Under the pieces are notes generated by a model. It had not been told where the DNA came from and made no database searches. It worked only from the letters and a program-made list of their open reading frames with translations. Position numbers and translations under genes: made by a program. From the NCBI GenBank assembly GCA_028285305.1, contig JANQPV010000073.1, forward strand, positions 27,351-91,350: DNA of 64,000 nt, in the 5' to 3' direction. This document shows, one piece after another, positions 63,988-64,000 of the stretch; position 1 is the first letter of the stretch; each line of letters starts with the position of its first letter. This DNA comes from Alphaproteobacteria bacterium (GTDB lineage: Bacteria; Pseudomonadota; Alphaproteobacteria; SMXP01).

Positions 63988-64000
63988 ATGCTCGCTCGTA
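63988..64000 (+). CDS. Possible gene start at the window edge
   Basis: ATG at 63988 has GAGGA six bases upstream and is followed by three open codons (M-L-A-R) before the window ends. Too little is visible to judge; recorded only because the ribosome site is good. Confidence 0.2.

Overview
The window looks like a chromosomal segment of an alphaproteobacterium. The support is gene order (rplM-rpsI followed by argC; an alanine aminotransferase-hom-glpX-recJ run), an rpsI with an acidic N-terminal extension, a double cold-shock-domain protein, an aerobic carbon-monoxide-dehydrogenase-like operon, PHA synthase and a wax-ester-synthase/DGAT enzyme. Three enoyl-CoA hydratases and the storage-lipid genes point to a lipid-using heterotroph. 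The exact order or genus cannot be fixed from this sequence alone.

Layout. 1-2.7 kb: 5' part of a phosphate-selective-type porin and two enoyl-CoA hydratases. 2.8-3.9 kb: ribosomal proteins L13 and S9. 4-9.6 kb: an iron locus (Gly/Glu-rich exported protein, PKHD hydroxylase, ferric ABC transporter split over two divergent units) with Fur-like boxes. 9.7-11.9 kb: argC and asd. 11.9-13.1 kb: a gene-poor stretch with a freshly broken SRPBCC gene and candidate small proteins. 13.1-19.9 kb: wax ester synthase, gamma-glutamyltransferase, a TetR gene with its operators, PHA synthase and a small lipoprotein. 20-25.4 kb: alanine aminotransferase, hom, glpX, recJ. 25.4-26.4 kb: an intergenic repeat and an alpha/beta hydrolase.

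26.5-34.4 kb holds the most unusual block: two tandem exported proteins, each with seven 42-residue TPRs and a C-terminal CHAT (caspase-like) protease domain, followed at once by an exported DUF900-type alpha/beta hydrolase. The paralogues share matched promoters, matched cysteine positions and an almost invariant catalytic end, despite many synonymous DNA changes. 34.9-42.6 kb: an RND efflux pair, a cyclic-nucleotide-binding/thioredoxin-reductase-like fusion and an overlapping MFS transporter. 43.2-43.7 kb: the tail of a large serine recombinase ending inside tRNA-Glu, a scar of integration. 43.9-50 kb: a cupin protein, a metallo-beta-lactamase-fold hydrolase and two tandem VWA lipoproteins.

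50.1-54.7 kb: a D-aminoacylase-like amidohydrolase, a short-chain dehydrogenase-fold protein carrying both diagnostic motifs of halohydrin dehalogenases, a BtuF-like binding protein and a third enoyl-CoA hydratase, with palindromic intergenic repeats. 54.9-61.9 kb: one seven-gene minus-strand operon for a form II CO-dehydrogenase-like molybdenum hydroxylase (coxG, S, L, M), a split XdhC and a MoeA/MogA-like-MocA fusion. 62-64 kb: cold-shock protein with a structured leader, a DUF192 lipoprotein, a thioesterase and tRNA-Pro.
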